Of a stretch of 64,000 bases of DNA, positions 27,768 to 37,105 are shown in pieces. Position 1 is the stretch's first letter; every line of letters begins with the position of its first letter. The notes beneath the pieces are model-generated. The model was given only the letters and a program-made list of their open reading frames with translations. It made no database searches and had not been told where the DNA came from. Origin of the DNA: Brevibacterium antiquum (GTDB lineage: Bacteria; Actinomycetota; Actinomycetes; Actinomycetales; Brevibacteriaceae); NCBI RefSeq assembly GCF_016107655.1, contig NZ_JABASX010000006.1, forward strand, positions 273,354-337,353. The letters are read 5' to 3'. A program made the translations under genes and the position numbers.

Positions 27768-28874
27768 ATGACCATTGACGTTCCCACCTCTCACCGTTCA
27801 TTGCCCCAGCTGCAGCCAGTCAGCTTCATCGGTGCAGACGGTCAGCCCACCGATGTTCCCACCGATGGGCTGAGGATCCCGAGCGATCGCACCCTCCTGG
27901 GTCTCTACCAGAAGATGGTGCAGGTCCGACGGTTCGAGGCTCAGGTCACCCACCTGACCAGGCAGGGGCGACTCGCGACCTACCCGTCCGCCGCCGGCCA
28001 GGAAGCCATCGAAGTCGGAGCTACCACCGCACTGGCGCCGGGCGACTGGCTGTTCCCCACCTATCGCGACTCAGCTTCGCTGCTGACCCGCGGCGTTCCG
28101 GTGACGGAGATCCTCTCTGCCTTCCGCGGCGACTGGCACTGCGGATTCGACCCGAACGAATATCACACCTCACCTGCGGCGACACCTCTTGCCACGCAGA
28201 CTCTGCACGCGACCGGCTACGCCATGGCCGCCAAGCTCAAGGGCGAAGACGCCTGCACCCTGACCTTCCTCGGTGACGGCGCCAGCAGTGAGGGTGACAC
28301 CCACGAGGCTTTCAACTTCGCCTCGGTATGGCAGACCCCGACCGTCTTCGTGCTGGCGAACAACCAGTATGCGATCTCGACTCCGCTGCGTGAGCAGTCG
28401 AATGCGACCATGCTCGCCGACCGCGCCGCCGGGTACGGAATGCCCGGCCTCCGGGTGGACGGCAATGATATCGCCGCCGTGTTCGCCGCCGTCACGGCAG
28501 CCCTCGAACGCGCCCGCAACGGCGAGGGCCCGACCCTCATTGAGTGCCTGACCTACCGGATGGAGTCGCACACGAACTCCGACGATCCCACGAAGTACCG
28601 TGACGCCGAGGAGGTCGAGCATTGGAAGCAGTTCGATCCCATCGATCGCCTCGAGAAGCACCTGCGCACAGCCGGGGTCCTCGATGACGCGAGCGCGGCA
28701 GAGATCACGGCGAGCGCCGAAGAGCTTGCCACCTCCGTCCGTGACGCCATGAATACCGATGCCGAGGTCGATCCGAGCGAACTCTTCGCCTACGTCTATG
28801 CGAACCCGCGTGCGAACCTTGCCACACAGCAGGAGAAGCTCGAGGCCGAGCTGGCAACGGCGGCGCAGTCATGA
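27768..28874 (+). CDS. 2-oxoacid dehydrogenase E1 component, alpha subunit (BCKDH/PDH type)
   Basis: A 368-residue ThDP-dependent subunit. The ThDP/Mg motif GDGASSEGDTHEAFNFASVW ending in NNQ is present, as is YRDSASLLTRG earlier. With the next two genes it forms a 2-oxoacid dehydrogenase complex that decarboxylates pyruvate or branched-chain 2-oxoacids. Length and separate alpha/beta organisation suit the branched-chain enzyme. Its stop overlaps the E1 beta start by 4 nt. The residues before position 40 are variable. Confidence 0.93.
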   Translation: MTIDVPTSHRSLPQLQPVSFIGADGQPTDVPTDGLRIPSDRTLLGLYQKMVQVRRFEAQVTHLTRQGRLATYPSAAGQEAIEVGATTALAPGDWLFPTYRDSASLLTRGVPVTEILSAFRGDWHCGFDPNEYHTSPAATPLATQTLHATGYAMAAKLKGEDACTLTFLGDGASSEGDTHEAFNFASVWQTPTVFVLANNQYAISTPLREQSNATMLADRAAGYGMPGLRVDGNDIAAVFAAVTAALERARNGEGPTLIECLTYRMESHTNSDDPTKYRDAEEVEHWKQFDPIDRLEKHLRTAGVLDDASAAEITASAEELATSVRDAMNTDAEVDPSELFAYVYANPRANLATQQEKLEAELATAAQS

Positions 28875-29890
28875 CCGTCACCGCTGCCACCACGGCAGAA
28901 GACGTTCCGACGCCAGTTTCGGTGACGATGACGAAGGCGCTCAACCAGGCTCTGCGCGACAGCCTGAGCGAGGACGAGAACGTCCTGGTCTTCGGTGAGG
29001 ACGTCGGCCGCCTCGGCGGGGTATTCCGTGTCACCGAGGGCCTGCGGAAGGAATTCGGTCCCGAACGCGTCTGGGATTCTCCGCTGGCGGAGTCGGGGAT
29101 CGTCGGCACCGCGATCGGCATGGCGATGGCCGGGATGCGCCCGGTCGTCGAGATGCAGTTCGATGCCTACGCCTACCCTGCGTTCGAGCAGATCGTGTCC
29201 CACGTGGCGAAGATGCGCAACCGCACGAAGGGCAAGGTCAGCCTGCCGTTGACGATCCGGATTCCCTACGCGGGCGATATCGGCGGCGTCGAGCACCACT
29301 CGGATTCGTCCGAGGCCTATTGGTGCTCGACCCCGGGCCTCACCGTCGTCACCCCCTCGAACCCAGCCGATGCCTATTCCCTGCTGCGCGAATCCATCGC
29401 CTCCGAGGATCCGGTGATCTTCATGGAGCCGAAGTCGCGGTACTGGATGAAGGACGAGCTCAGCTTGCCCGTGCAGACCGCACCGATGGATCGAGCCCAG
29501 GTTGTACGCGTTGGGTCCGACGTGACTCTTCTGGCTTACGGGCCCACCGTGCGCACCGCCCTGGCCGCGGCCGAGGAAGGTGCCGAGCACGGACTGTCGA
29601 TCGAGGTCATCGACCTGCGGTCGCTCTCACCCTTCGACGATGAGACCGTGTCCGCATCGGTGCGCAAAACGTCCCGTGCCGCGATCATCCATGAGGCCGC
29701 CCAGTTCGGAGGCTACGGCGCCGAGGTGGCCGCCCGGGTCACCGAAGCCAACTTCACCCATCTGTCGGCCCCGATCCTGCGGATCACCGGATTTGATGTG
29801 CCCTACCCGTCCCCGAAGCTCGAGGAGTACTTCTTGCCGACCGCCGAACGCATTCTCGATGCTCTCGAATCCTGGGACTGGGAGCTGTGA
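28871..29890 (+). CDS. 2-oxoacid dehydrogenase E1 component, beta subunit
   Basis: A 339-residue transketolase-fold subunit. It contains MTKALNQALRD, VFGEDVGRLGGVFRVTEGL, the SPLAESGIVGTAIGMAMAG segment, and the C-terminal transketolase domain EVIDLRSLSPFDDETV with the HEAAQFGGYGAEVAA conserved stretch. It overlaps both E1 alpha and E2 by 4 nt or less, indicating one translationally coupled operon. Confidence 0.94.
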   Translation: MTVTAATTAEDVPTPVSVTMTKALNQALRDSLSEDENVLVFGEDVGRLGGVFRVTEGLRKEFGPERVWDSPLAESGIVGTAIGMAMAGMRPVVEMQFDAYAYPAFEQIVSHVAKMRNRTKGKVSLPLTIRIPYAGDIGGVEHHSDSSEAYWCSTPGLTVVTPSNPADAYSLLRESIASEDPVIFMEPKSRYWMKDELSLPVQTAPMDRAQVVRVGSDVTLLAYGPTVRTALAAAEEGAEHGLSIEVIDLRSLSPFDDETVSASVRKTSRAAIIHEAAQFGGYGAEVAARVTEANFTHLSAPILRITGFDVPYPSPKLEEYFLPTAERILDALESWDWEL

Positions 29891-31431
29891 TGAGTGCCGA
29901 GACGAGTGTGTCCGGTGCTGCCGACACTGGGAATTCCGCACGCACGACGAGCGCCCGCGATTTCATCCTCCCCGACCTGGGCGAAGGACTGACCGAGGCC
30001 GAGCTCATCAGCTGGCTGGTCAATGTCGGCGACGAGGTCCACGTCGACCAGATGGTCGTCGAGGTCGAGTCCGCCAAGTCCGTCGTCGAGCTGCCCTGCC
30101 CGTTCGCAGGACGCATCGAGGCGCTGCATGCGGCCGCCGGTGACACCGTATCCGCAGGTCAGGCCCTGCTCTCCGTCGCCGAGGTGGGTGCTGGTTCGAG
30201 TGCGAACACGGACTCCAGTGCCCGGCCGAGTGCGGACGTGGACTCCGGTGCCGGCCCTGTCTCGAGCGAGGCATCAGTTTCGGCGGCAGAGACTGACAGC
30301 GGCGGTGCGAACCTCATCGGCTACGGCACGTCCGAGCCCAAAGCACGGTCGACGAAGCAGCGGTCATTCGGTGCGAAGACCAGCGGCTCACCGGATGCTC
30401 ACTCTGCTTCGGCGGCGGCCACTCCCCCGGCCTCCGCCCCCGAAGCCCCAGTTCATACCGCTGCCGAAGCCCCGGCCCACACTGCTGCCGAGCCCGCAGT
30501 CGAGCCGATGACTTCTCCGGTTTCCTCCCCCATCGTGCGCAAGCTCGCGAAGGACAATGGACTCAGTGCCAAACATCTCCAAGGCACCGGCCCTGGCGGC
30601 ATTGTCACCAGGGCAGATGTGCTCAAAGCCATCGAATCGGGCACGACGGCCCCGGTCGCGAACCATGCCGCCCTGGCCAGTGGCGACCATGTCGGCACCA
30701 CCGCCTCGGCGAGCGTGGACCATTCCGGGGAATCTGCCGACCGCGACACCCGCACTCCGATCACGGGGCTGCGCAAGGTCGTGTCCGAACGACTGACGCG
30801 ATCACGTCAGGAAATCCCCGAGGCGACCATCTGGCTCGACGTCGACGCCACCGAACTGCTGAACACGAAACGTACCCTCGAGGCCCGCACCGGAGAGAAG
30901 TACTCCCTGCTTTCACTCGTGTCCAGATTCGTCGTCGCCGGGCTGAAGAAGTTCCCGATCATCAACTCCTCGATCGACACCGAAGCCAACGAGATCGTGA
31001 CCCACGGTGACATCAACCTGGGCCTGGCCGCGCAGACGCCGCGTGGCCTCATGGTTCCCGTCGTTCACGGCGCCGATGAGATGAGCCTGCGGCGGCTGCG
31101 CGACTCCGTGTCCGAGACCGTCGTCAAAGCGTCGACCGGCAAATTCAACACGGCCGAGCTGACTGGCGGCACGTTCACTCTCAACAACTACGGCGTGTTC
31201 GGGGTCGACGGCTCTGCGCCGATCATCAACCTGCCGGAGGTCGCGATGCTCGGCCTGGGGCGGATCAAGGAACGTCCGTGGGTCGTCGATGGCGAGCTCA
31301 CTGTGCGCAAGGTGATGTACCTGTCGTTTGTCTTCGACCACCGCGCCTGCGACGGTGCCGAGCCGAGCCAGTTCCTCACCTTCGTCGCCGACTGCATCGA
31401 GAACCCGATCTCCCTGCTGCCGGAGCTGTGA
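29887..31431 (+). CDS. 2-oxoacid dehydrogenase E2 (dihydrolipoyl acyltransferase)
   Basis: A 514-residue E2. Domains: one lipoyl domain (about 20-95) with the lipoylated lysine in ESAKSVVE; a low-complexity Ala/Ser/Asp linker (about 96-215); an E3-binding domain (about 216-255, SPIVRKLAKDNGLS then GTGPGGIVTRADV); and a catalytic domain with FDHRACDG near the C-terminus. It starts at GTG 29887 or ATG 29890. It ends ENPISLLPEL; that ending reappears as a remnant at 31889-32029. No E3 gene is in the window. Confidence 0.94.
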   Translation: MMSAETSVSGAADTGNSARTTSARDFILPDLGEGLTEAELISWLVNVGDEVHVDQMVVEVESAKSVVELPCPFAGRIEALHAAAGDTVSAGQALLSVAEVGAGSSANTDSSARPSADVDSGAGPVSSEASVSAAETDSGGANLIGYGTSEPKARSTKQRSFGAKTSGSPDAHSASAAATPPASAPEAPVHTAAEAPAHTAAEPAVEPMTSPVSSPIVRKLAKDNGLSAKHLQGTGPGGIVTRADVLKAIESGTTAPVANHAALASGDHVGTTASASVDHSGESADRDTRTPITGLRKVVSERLTRSRQEIPEATIWLDVDATELLNTKRTLEARTGEKYSLLSLVSRFVVAGLKKFPIINSSIDTEANEIVTHGDINLGLAAQTPRGLMVPVVHGADEMSLRRLRDSVSETVVKASTGKFNTAELTGGTFTLNNYGVFGVDGSAPIINLPEVAMLGLGRIKERPWVVDGELTVRKVMYLSFVFDHRACDGAEPSQFLTFVADCIENPISLLPEL

Positions 31432-31558
31432 TCGGAGGCACTTCACGTTAGTGTCCCTGCCCGGACCCGTGGTCTTCGATTCTGCCGACCGACTCGGCGG
31501 CAGTCGATGTGAGTTCGGGTGGGAACACGGGTTCGTGCCCATCATTCTCGCCCGTGCA

Positions 31559-31702
31559 TTCCCGTAGCGGCCTCAGCGCGATGATCATCTTCTTCAACGA
31601 CAGGCCCGTTATTGCCTGCATGAACCTCGCGACTGCCAACGCTGTGAACACGGCCGTCAAGTGCGTCTCGAATGCTTCAGGCTGCCGATGAAAGGTCGGC
31701 CG
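31559..31702 (-). pseudogene. Transposase C-terminal remnant (IS1634-like)
   Basis: On the minus strand RPTFHRQPEAFETHLTAVFT and the following LAVARFMQAITGLSLKKMII, then ALRPLREC, resemble the conserved C-terminal end of IS1634-family DDE transposases (HLxxVFxALAxxR, then a helix ending in TGxSxKK). Only about 48 residues survive, with no catalytic DDE residues and no terminal repeats seen. The family call is from memory of the motif only. Confidence 0.5.
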
Positions 31703-31888
31703 GGAGGAAGTTCCGTCTTCGCATACGGCGCTTGGCCGTTTCGATGGTACCGTCAAGCTCTCTTGCAACATGCAAATGGTTAGTTTGTTGCTCCTCAACT
31801 ACTGGAAAGCACGAAGACGTGATGAACGAAGGAGCCGTGCCTCAGATGCCAGAGGCAGTCGACGCAGAGCAAGCTAAAGAGGTTGTGC

Positions 31889-32029
31889 ATGTCACGGGTC
31901 CGCGATTCGTCACCCCTGCCGAGGCCACCTCGGCGGCGCTACTCTCTACTCCTTCTCATCATTCCGGTCGTGGGGTATCTGTTCACGCCGTTCATCGCGA
32001 ACCCGATCTCACTGCTTTCCGAGCTCTGA
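31889..32029 (+). pseudogene. Chimeric remnant: DUF3311 5' end joined to an E2 3' end
   Basis: A 46-codon frame whose first 37 or so residues (RPPRRRYSLLLLIIPVVGYL) copy the start of the DUF3311 gene at 35265, including the GAGGTTG-CGC-type leader. Its last residues, ANPISLLSEL and stop, copy the end of the E2 gene (ENPISLLPEL and stop at 31431). The junction falls in a short sequence common to both parents (ATCG-GAACCCGATC-like). The product would lack most of DUF3311. It is probably a recombination scar rather than a functional gene. Confidence 0.65.
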
Positions 32030-32060
32030 GGCTGGGCCCAGCTGGTGCGGCCGCGTCAGG

Positions 32061-33695
<1,635 letters not shown>

Positions 33696-33784
33696 TGCGT
33701 TCTCTCCGCTCGTCATGGAGCCGGACAGCACGATTGGACCGTCCGGCGAAAGGCCAGGACGGCGAACGAGAGATCAGGAAGGTC

Positions 33785-33803
33785 CCGCCGCCGTCAGCGG
33801 CGG
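33785..33803 (-). promoter_or_regulatory. Attenuator-like hairpin upstream of the ABC-F gene
   Basis: On the minus strand CCGCCGC-TGACG-GCGGCGG forms a 7-bp stem with a 5-nt loop; the loop begins with the TGA that ends the leader peptide at 33794. A ribosome stalled on the two preceding Arg codons would melt the stem. Short but very GC-rich. Confidence 0.5.
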
Positions 33804-33847
33804 TCCCACAACTTCATCGAAGCAATACCGAGGTACATGTCACCCAT
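33794..33847 (-). CDS. Putative leader peptide of the ABC-F gene
   Basis: A 17-codon frame reading MGDMYLGIASMKLWDRR. A good minus-strand -10 element, TAGAAT, ends 7 nt before the inner ATG (33838); a GTGAGA -35 lies 17 nt further up. This suggests a leaderless transcript starting at ATG 33838 and giving MYLGIASMKLWDRR. The terminal Arg-Arg-stop lies inside the hairpin at 33785-33803, and the ABC-F ATG follows about 100 nt downstream. The arrangement resembles ribosome-stalling control of resistance genes. No experimental support is available here. Confidence 0.5.
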   Translation of the reverse strand: MGDMYLGIASMKLWDRR

Positions 33848-33876
33848 TCTATCAAGGACGTCATTGAGTCTCACGC
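33838..33876 (-). promoter_or_regulatory. Probable leaderless promoter of the ABC-F leader peptide
   Basis: Minus-strand -35 GTGAGA (4 of 6 consensus matches), 17-nt spacer, -10 TAGAAT (5 of 6), then 7 nt to the leader ATG. Spacing is ideal for sigma-70-type recognition. Confidence 0.45.
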
Positions 33877-33915
33877 CCGGTGATCAAGCAACATATTATG
33901 CTGACGGAGATCCGA

Positions 33916-35064
33916 TCAGGCGCTGCGGAGATATTCTCGCGTGAAGGGGACCGCGAAGCGGAGTTTGCCGTGGGCAGGAGCCTCGATGACGCCTTTAGCC
34001 AAAAGCCTCAGGCGATATACGCTTGCGTTCTTTCCGCTGATCTCCATTCGAGCAGCAATATCTTTGAGCGCCGAGTCTTCGGCATCAGCGCTCATGGCCA
34101 CCATGAATTCGCGCTCCCGCCCGGACAACTGGCTGAATGTTGGCCGATGAATCTGTTCAAACATCATTCCGCGCGATGCTTCGACGGCAGCCGTCACATC
34201 GGCGTCGGTGATTTCAACTCGGCGTGAAGCTCGCTTCCATGCCTGATCACCGATCAGCTGAACCAGGTAGGGATAGCGCCCCGTCGCGTCGGCAGCTTTG
34301 TTCAATGCTGCCTCGCTGATACGTTTCCCGTGGTCTTCGATCGGTGCCAGCAGACCCGTCCGCACCCCACTGTCACTGAGATCTCCAAGTTCGACTCTCG
34401 CTGAGCGTCGAAGATAGGTGGAGATGTCATCGTTGACCAAGGAGTTGATTGTCTCAGGAAGACCGGCCGCAGCGAAGGCAACCGGAGCTCCCTCGCTGAA
34501 TGCATAGGCAATTGTGCCGGTCAGCTCTCGCATTTCAGTCAACTGCGCCTTGTGGACTTCATCCAACGTGATCAGCAATCCGGTCCCGTGTTCGACCAGC
34601 AGCATGAGGATCTTGTTCAACTGATGCTCGAAGTCTCGGACAATGGGGTTGGTGGTTTCGGTCTTAGTCGACACTCCTACACCACCGAATGGCAGATTCA
34701 CACCTGTCAGTCGCGTCTTGGTGTTTGTGCCGGGGTCCAACTGATCAATGACTTCAGGAATCCGCGATTCGGCTATCCGGCGAATGAATCCGGGGGATGC
34801 GTCCGAATGCACCGAAATCCATTGCCTCGATGCCGCGACATCACGGAACACCTTGAGCATCACACTTTTGCCGACGCCTCTCTGCCCAGTGACAAAAGTT
34901 GCGCGGCCTTGAGAACCAGGACCTGAATCGAGAGCATAGGCGAAGTCGTTGATGAAGGATTGACGATCAGCGAGGACTGGTGGCACGCGCCCAAAGGTCG
35001 GCGTGAATGGGGACGGCTGATCCTGATCGTTCGGCAACGGCGGGATGACATAGGGAAGCGACAT
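33916..35064 (-). CDS. AAA-family ATP-binding protein (ORC/Cdc6-like fold)
   Basis: A 382-residue protein. Walker A is GQRGVGKSVMLK (about 60-71), Walker B is LLITLDEVH (about 160-168), and an arginine/sensor region (STYLRRSARVELGDLS) follows, with a C-terminal winged-helix-like part (about 310-380). The fold matches stand-alone actinobacterial STAND/ORC-like ATPases whose role is unknown. AGGAGGCTGAAATG gives a clear start. The promoter carries repeated GACATACA elements. The lower GC and different codon use than the neighbouring genes suggest acquisition. It is next to an ABC-F gene and a duplicated DUF3311 end. Confidence 0.8.
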   Translation of the reverse strand: MSLPYVIPPLPNDQDQPSPFTPTFGRVPPVLADRQSFINDFAYALDSGPGSQGRATFVTGQRGVGKSVMLKVFRDVAASRQWISVHSDASPGFIRRIAESRIPEVIDQLDPGTNTKTRLTGVNLPFGGVGVSTKTETTNPIVRDFEHQLNKILMLLVEHGTGLLITLDEVHKAQLTEMRELTGTIAYAFSEGAPVAFAAAGLPETINSLVNDDISTYLRRSARVELGDLSDSGVRTGLLAPIEDHGKRISEAALNKAADATGRYPYLVQLIGDQAWKRASRRVEITDADVTAAVEASRGMMFEQIHRPTFSQLSGREREFMVAMSADAEDSALKDIAARMEISGKNASVYRLRLLAKGVIEAPAHGKLRFAVPFTREYLRSA

Positions 35065-35088
35065 TTCAGCCTCCTAGAAGGAACATTC

Positions 35089-35141
35089 TTGTATGTCTCT
35101 GTATGTCTTGTCAGTCATTGTATGTCTCTGTATGTCTTGTC
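35089..35141. repeat. Pair of 24-bp direct repeats in the AAA ATPase promoter
   Basis: Identical 24-nt units at 35089-35112 and 35118-35141, 5 nt apart. Each contains two TGTATGTC octamers spaced by 2 nt (GACATACA on the coding strand), so four octamers precede the ribosome site of the ATPase gene. This is the layout of a cooperative direct-repeat operator. It is too short and too few-membered for a CRISPR. Confidence 0.75.
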
Positions 35142-35264
35142 GCATTCGCGCCTCGTGACGACTGGCGGATTTCACACTTCGGAACGGCTTCGACCTGCTG
35201 CGACTCTCCCCACTAGCCTGGCTCGGTCCGCCCACCGGAGAATTCGAAGAGGAAGAGGTTGCGC

Positions 35265-35567
35265 ATGTCGGGAGTCCACGATTCACCACCGCCGTCCAGG
35301 CCACCTCGGCGGCGGTACTCATTGCTGCTCCTCATCATTCCCGTCGTGGGCTACCTACTGACGCCCTTCGTCGCGAATTCGATCGAGCCACGCATCTTCG
35401 GGATGCCGTTCATCCTCACCTACACGATCGTCGTCACGATCCTCACCTGGTTCTTCGTGTGGATGGCCGCCCGCGGTGATCGCTACTACCGGCACAACTT
35501 GGCCGAACACGTGCCAGCTGATGTCGCCTTCGGTGAGGATTACCCGATCGAGGAGGCCGGCAAATGA
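35265..35567 (+). CDS. DUF3311 family small membrane protein
   Basis: A 100-residue protein with an Arg/Pro-rich N-terminus and two hydrophobic helices (about 17-38 and 48-72), matching DUF3311, which is found next to sodium:solute symporters as an accessory subunit. ATG 35265 follows AAGAGG. The start of the next gene overlaps its stop by 4 nt. A truncated copy of its 5' end is present at 31889-32029. Confidence 0.85.
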   Translation: MSGVHDSPPPSRPPRRRYSLLLLIIPVVGYLLTPFVANSIEPRIFGMPFILTYTIVVTILTWFFVWMAARGDRYYRHNLAEHVPADVAFGEDYPIEEAGK

Positions 35568-37066
35568 GCACTTCAGCAATCATCGCCTGCATTATCTTCG
35601 GCATTGCCATGCTCGCAACCATCGGCATCGGCATCTGGTCGGGCCGCGGGCGTGAGAAGTCACTCGACGAATGGTCAGTCTCCGGACGCGGACTCGGGTT
35701 CGTCTTCATCCTCCTGCTCATGGCAGGAGAGACCTATACGAGCTTCTCGTTCCTCGGCACAGCCGGCTGGTCGTATTCCTATGGTGTGCCGATCCTCTAC
35801 CTCATCGGCTATCTCAGCGTCGGACTCGTCGTCGCCTACCTCGTCGGCCCGCTGTTCTGGACCTATGCGGCCAGGCACAAGCTCGTCAGCCTCTCCGACA
35901 TCGTCGAGCACCGCTTCCGCTCGCGGGGTCTGGCGATCCTTGTCGCCGTGCTCGCGACCGTGTTCATCGTTCCCTACATCCAGCTGCAGATCCAGGGCAT
36001 GGGTGCCGTCGTCAACGCCATGAGCTACGGGGCGATCGACCTCAAGGTCGCCGCCATCATCTCCTTCATCGTCGCCGAGGCGTTCATCCTCTTCTCCGGT
36101 CTGCGCGGTTCCGCGTGGGTCAGCGCCCTCAAGGACGGCCTCGTCATCCTCGCCGTGGCTTTCCTCGCGGTCTATGTTCCGCTGCACTACTTCGACGGGT
36201 TGGGCGAACTCCTCGACCGCCTTGTGAGTGAGAAGTCGCAGTGGCTGACCTTCCCCGGTGCAGGTGAGGGGACCTATGGAAGCGCCTGGTTCATCTCGAC
36301 GATCATCCTCAATGGAATCACGATCACCGTCTTCCCCACCTCGATCGCCGGATACCTGTCGGGCACCTCGGCGAACACTCTGCGCCGCAATTCCATCATC
36401 CTGCCCTGGTACCAGCTGCTGCTCCTCGTGCCGATGATGGTCGGCGTGGCCGCGCTCTTCGTCATTCCCGCGCTCAAGGATGCGGACCTGGCATTGTTCT
36501 CCGTGGTCATCGACTCATTGCCGGCCCCGCTCGTCGCCCTCATCGGTGTCGCCGGTGCACTCTCAGCCATCGTGCCGATGAGCGTGTATATGCTCTCGAT
36601 CGGTTCGATGTGGGGTCGCACGGTTCTCGGCGGAGGGCTGTCCGGCCCGAAGAACTCCGCGTCGATGACGAAGAAACAGCTCGCCGCGCGGGGTCTGCGG
36701 CAGAAGACGCTGTCCCAGTGGGTGTGCCTCATCGTCGGTGTGATTGCGCTGGTGATGAGCCTGCTCATGCCCGATGCCCTCGTCGAGCTCTCCGTGCTCA
36801 GCTACGAAGGTCTCGCCCAAGTCGTGCCCGCCGCACTGCTTGCCCTCTACTGGCCACGGATGAGCAAACAGGCCGCTGCCGCCGGCCTCATCGTCGGCTC
36901 GGTGACCATGGTGGCCCTGCACTACACGGGCCACGATCCGCTGTTGGGCATCAACGGCGGCCTGTGGGCAGTCGCGGTCAACCTCATCATCGTCGTCATC
37001 GTCACCTTGGCGAAGCCGGACCCACGGTGGGTTCCGGCAGCGGAGCGAGCGAAGGTGAATGCCTGA
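35564..37066 (+). CDS. Sodium:solute symporter (SSS family, MctP-like)
   Basis: A 500-residue, roughly 13-helix transporter of the SSS family. Characteristic parts are WSVSGRGLGFVFILLLMAGETYTSFSFLG near the N-terminus and the long conserved middle with AYLVGPLFWTYAARHKLVSL and FRSRGLAI. With the DUF3311 partner it resembles monocarboxylate or amino-acid uptake systems. It is translationally coupled to DUF3311. The convergent amidohydrolase gene ends 40 nt away. Substrate is not determined. Confidence 0.9.
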   Translation: MSTSAIIACIIFGIAMLATIGIGIWSGRGREKSLDEWSVSGRGLGFVFILLLMAGETYTSFSFLGTAGWSYSYGVPILYLIGYLSVGLVVAYLVGPLFWTYAARHKLVSLSDIVEHRFRSRGLAILVAVLATVFIVPYIQLQIQGMGAVVNAMSYGAIDLKVAAIISFIVAEAFILFSGLRGSAWVSALKDGLVILAVAFLAVYVPLHYFDGLGELLDRLVSEKSQWLTFPGAGEGTYGSAWFISTIILNGITITVFPTSIAGYLSGTSANTLRRNSIILPWYQLLLLVPMMVGVAALFVIPALKDADLALFSVVIDSLPAPLVALIGVAGALSAIVPMSVYMLSIGSMWGRTVLGGGLSGPKNSASMTKKQLAARGLRQKTLSQWVCLIVGVIALVMSLLMPDALVELSVLSYEGLAQVVPAALLALYWPRMSKQAAAAGLIVGSVTMVALHYTGHDPLLGINGGLWAVAVNLIIVVIVTLAKPDPRWVPAAERAKVNA

Positions 37067-37105
37067 GGCGGGACAGCGGCGCCGGCACACAGGTCAACGG
37101 AAACC

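Larger units (their letters stand above)
31432..32060. other. Scar region between the E2 gene and the ABC-F gene
   Basis: About 630 nt with no intact standard gene. It contains a transposase remnant on the minus strand (31559-31702) and a chimeric 46-codon pseudogene on the plus strand (31889-32029). The rest shows no recognised function. Together with the duplicated DUF3311 5' end at 35265 it indicates past rearrangement. Confidence 0.6.

Noticed and set aside
35089..35141. Possible CRISPR array
   Set aside because: Only two units with a 5-nt gap, located in a promoter; no cas genes anywhere in the window.
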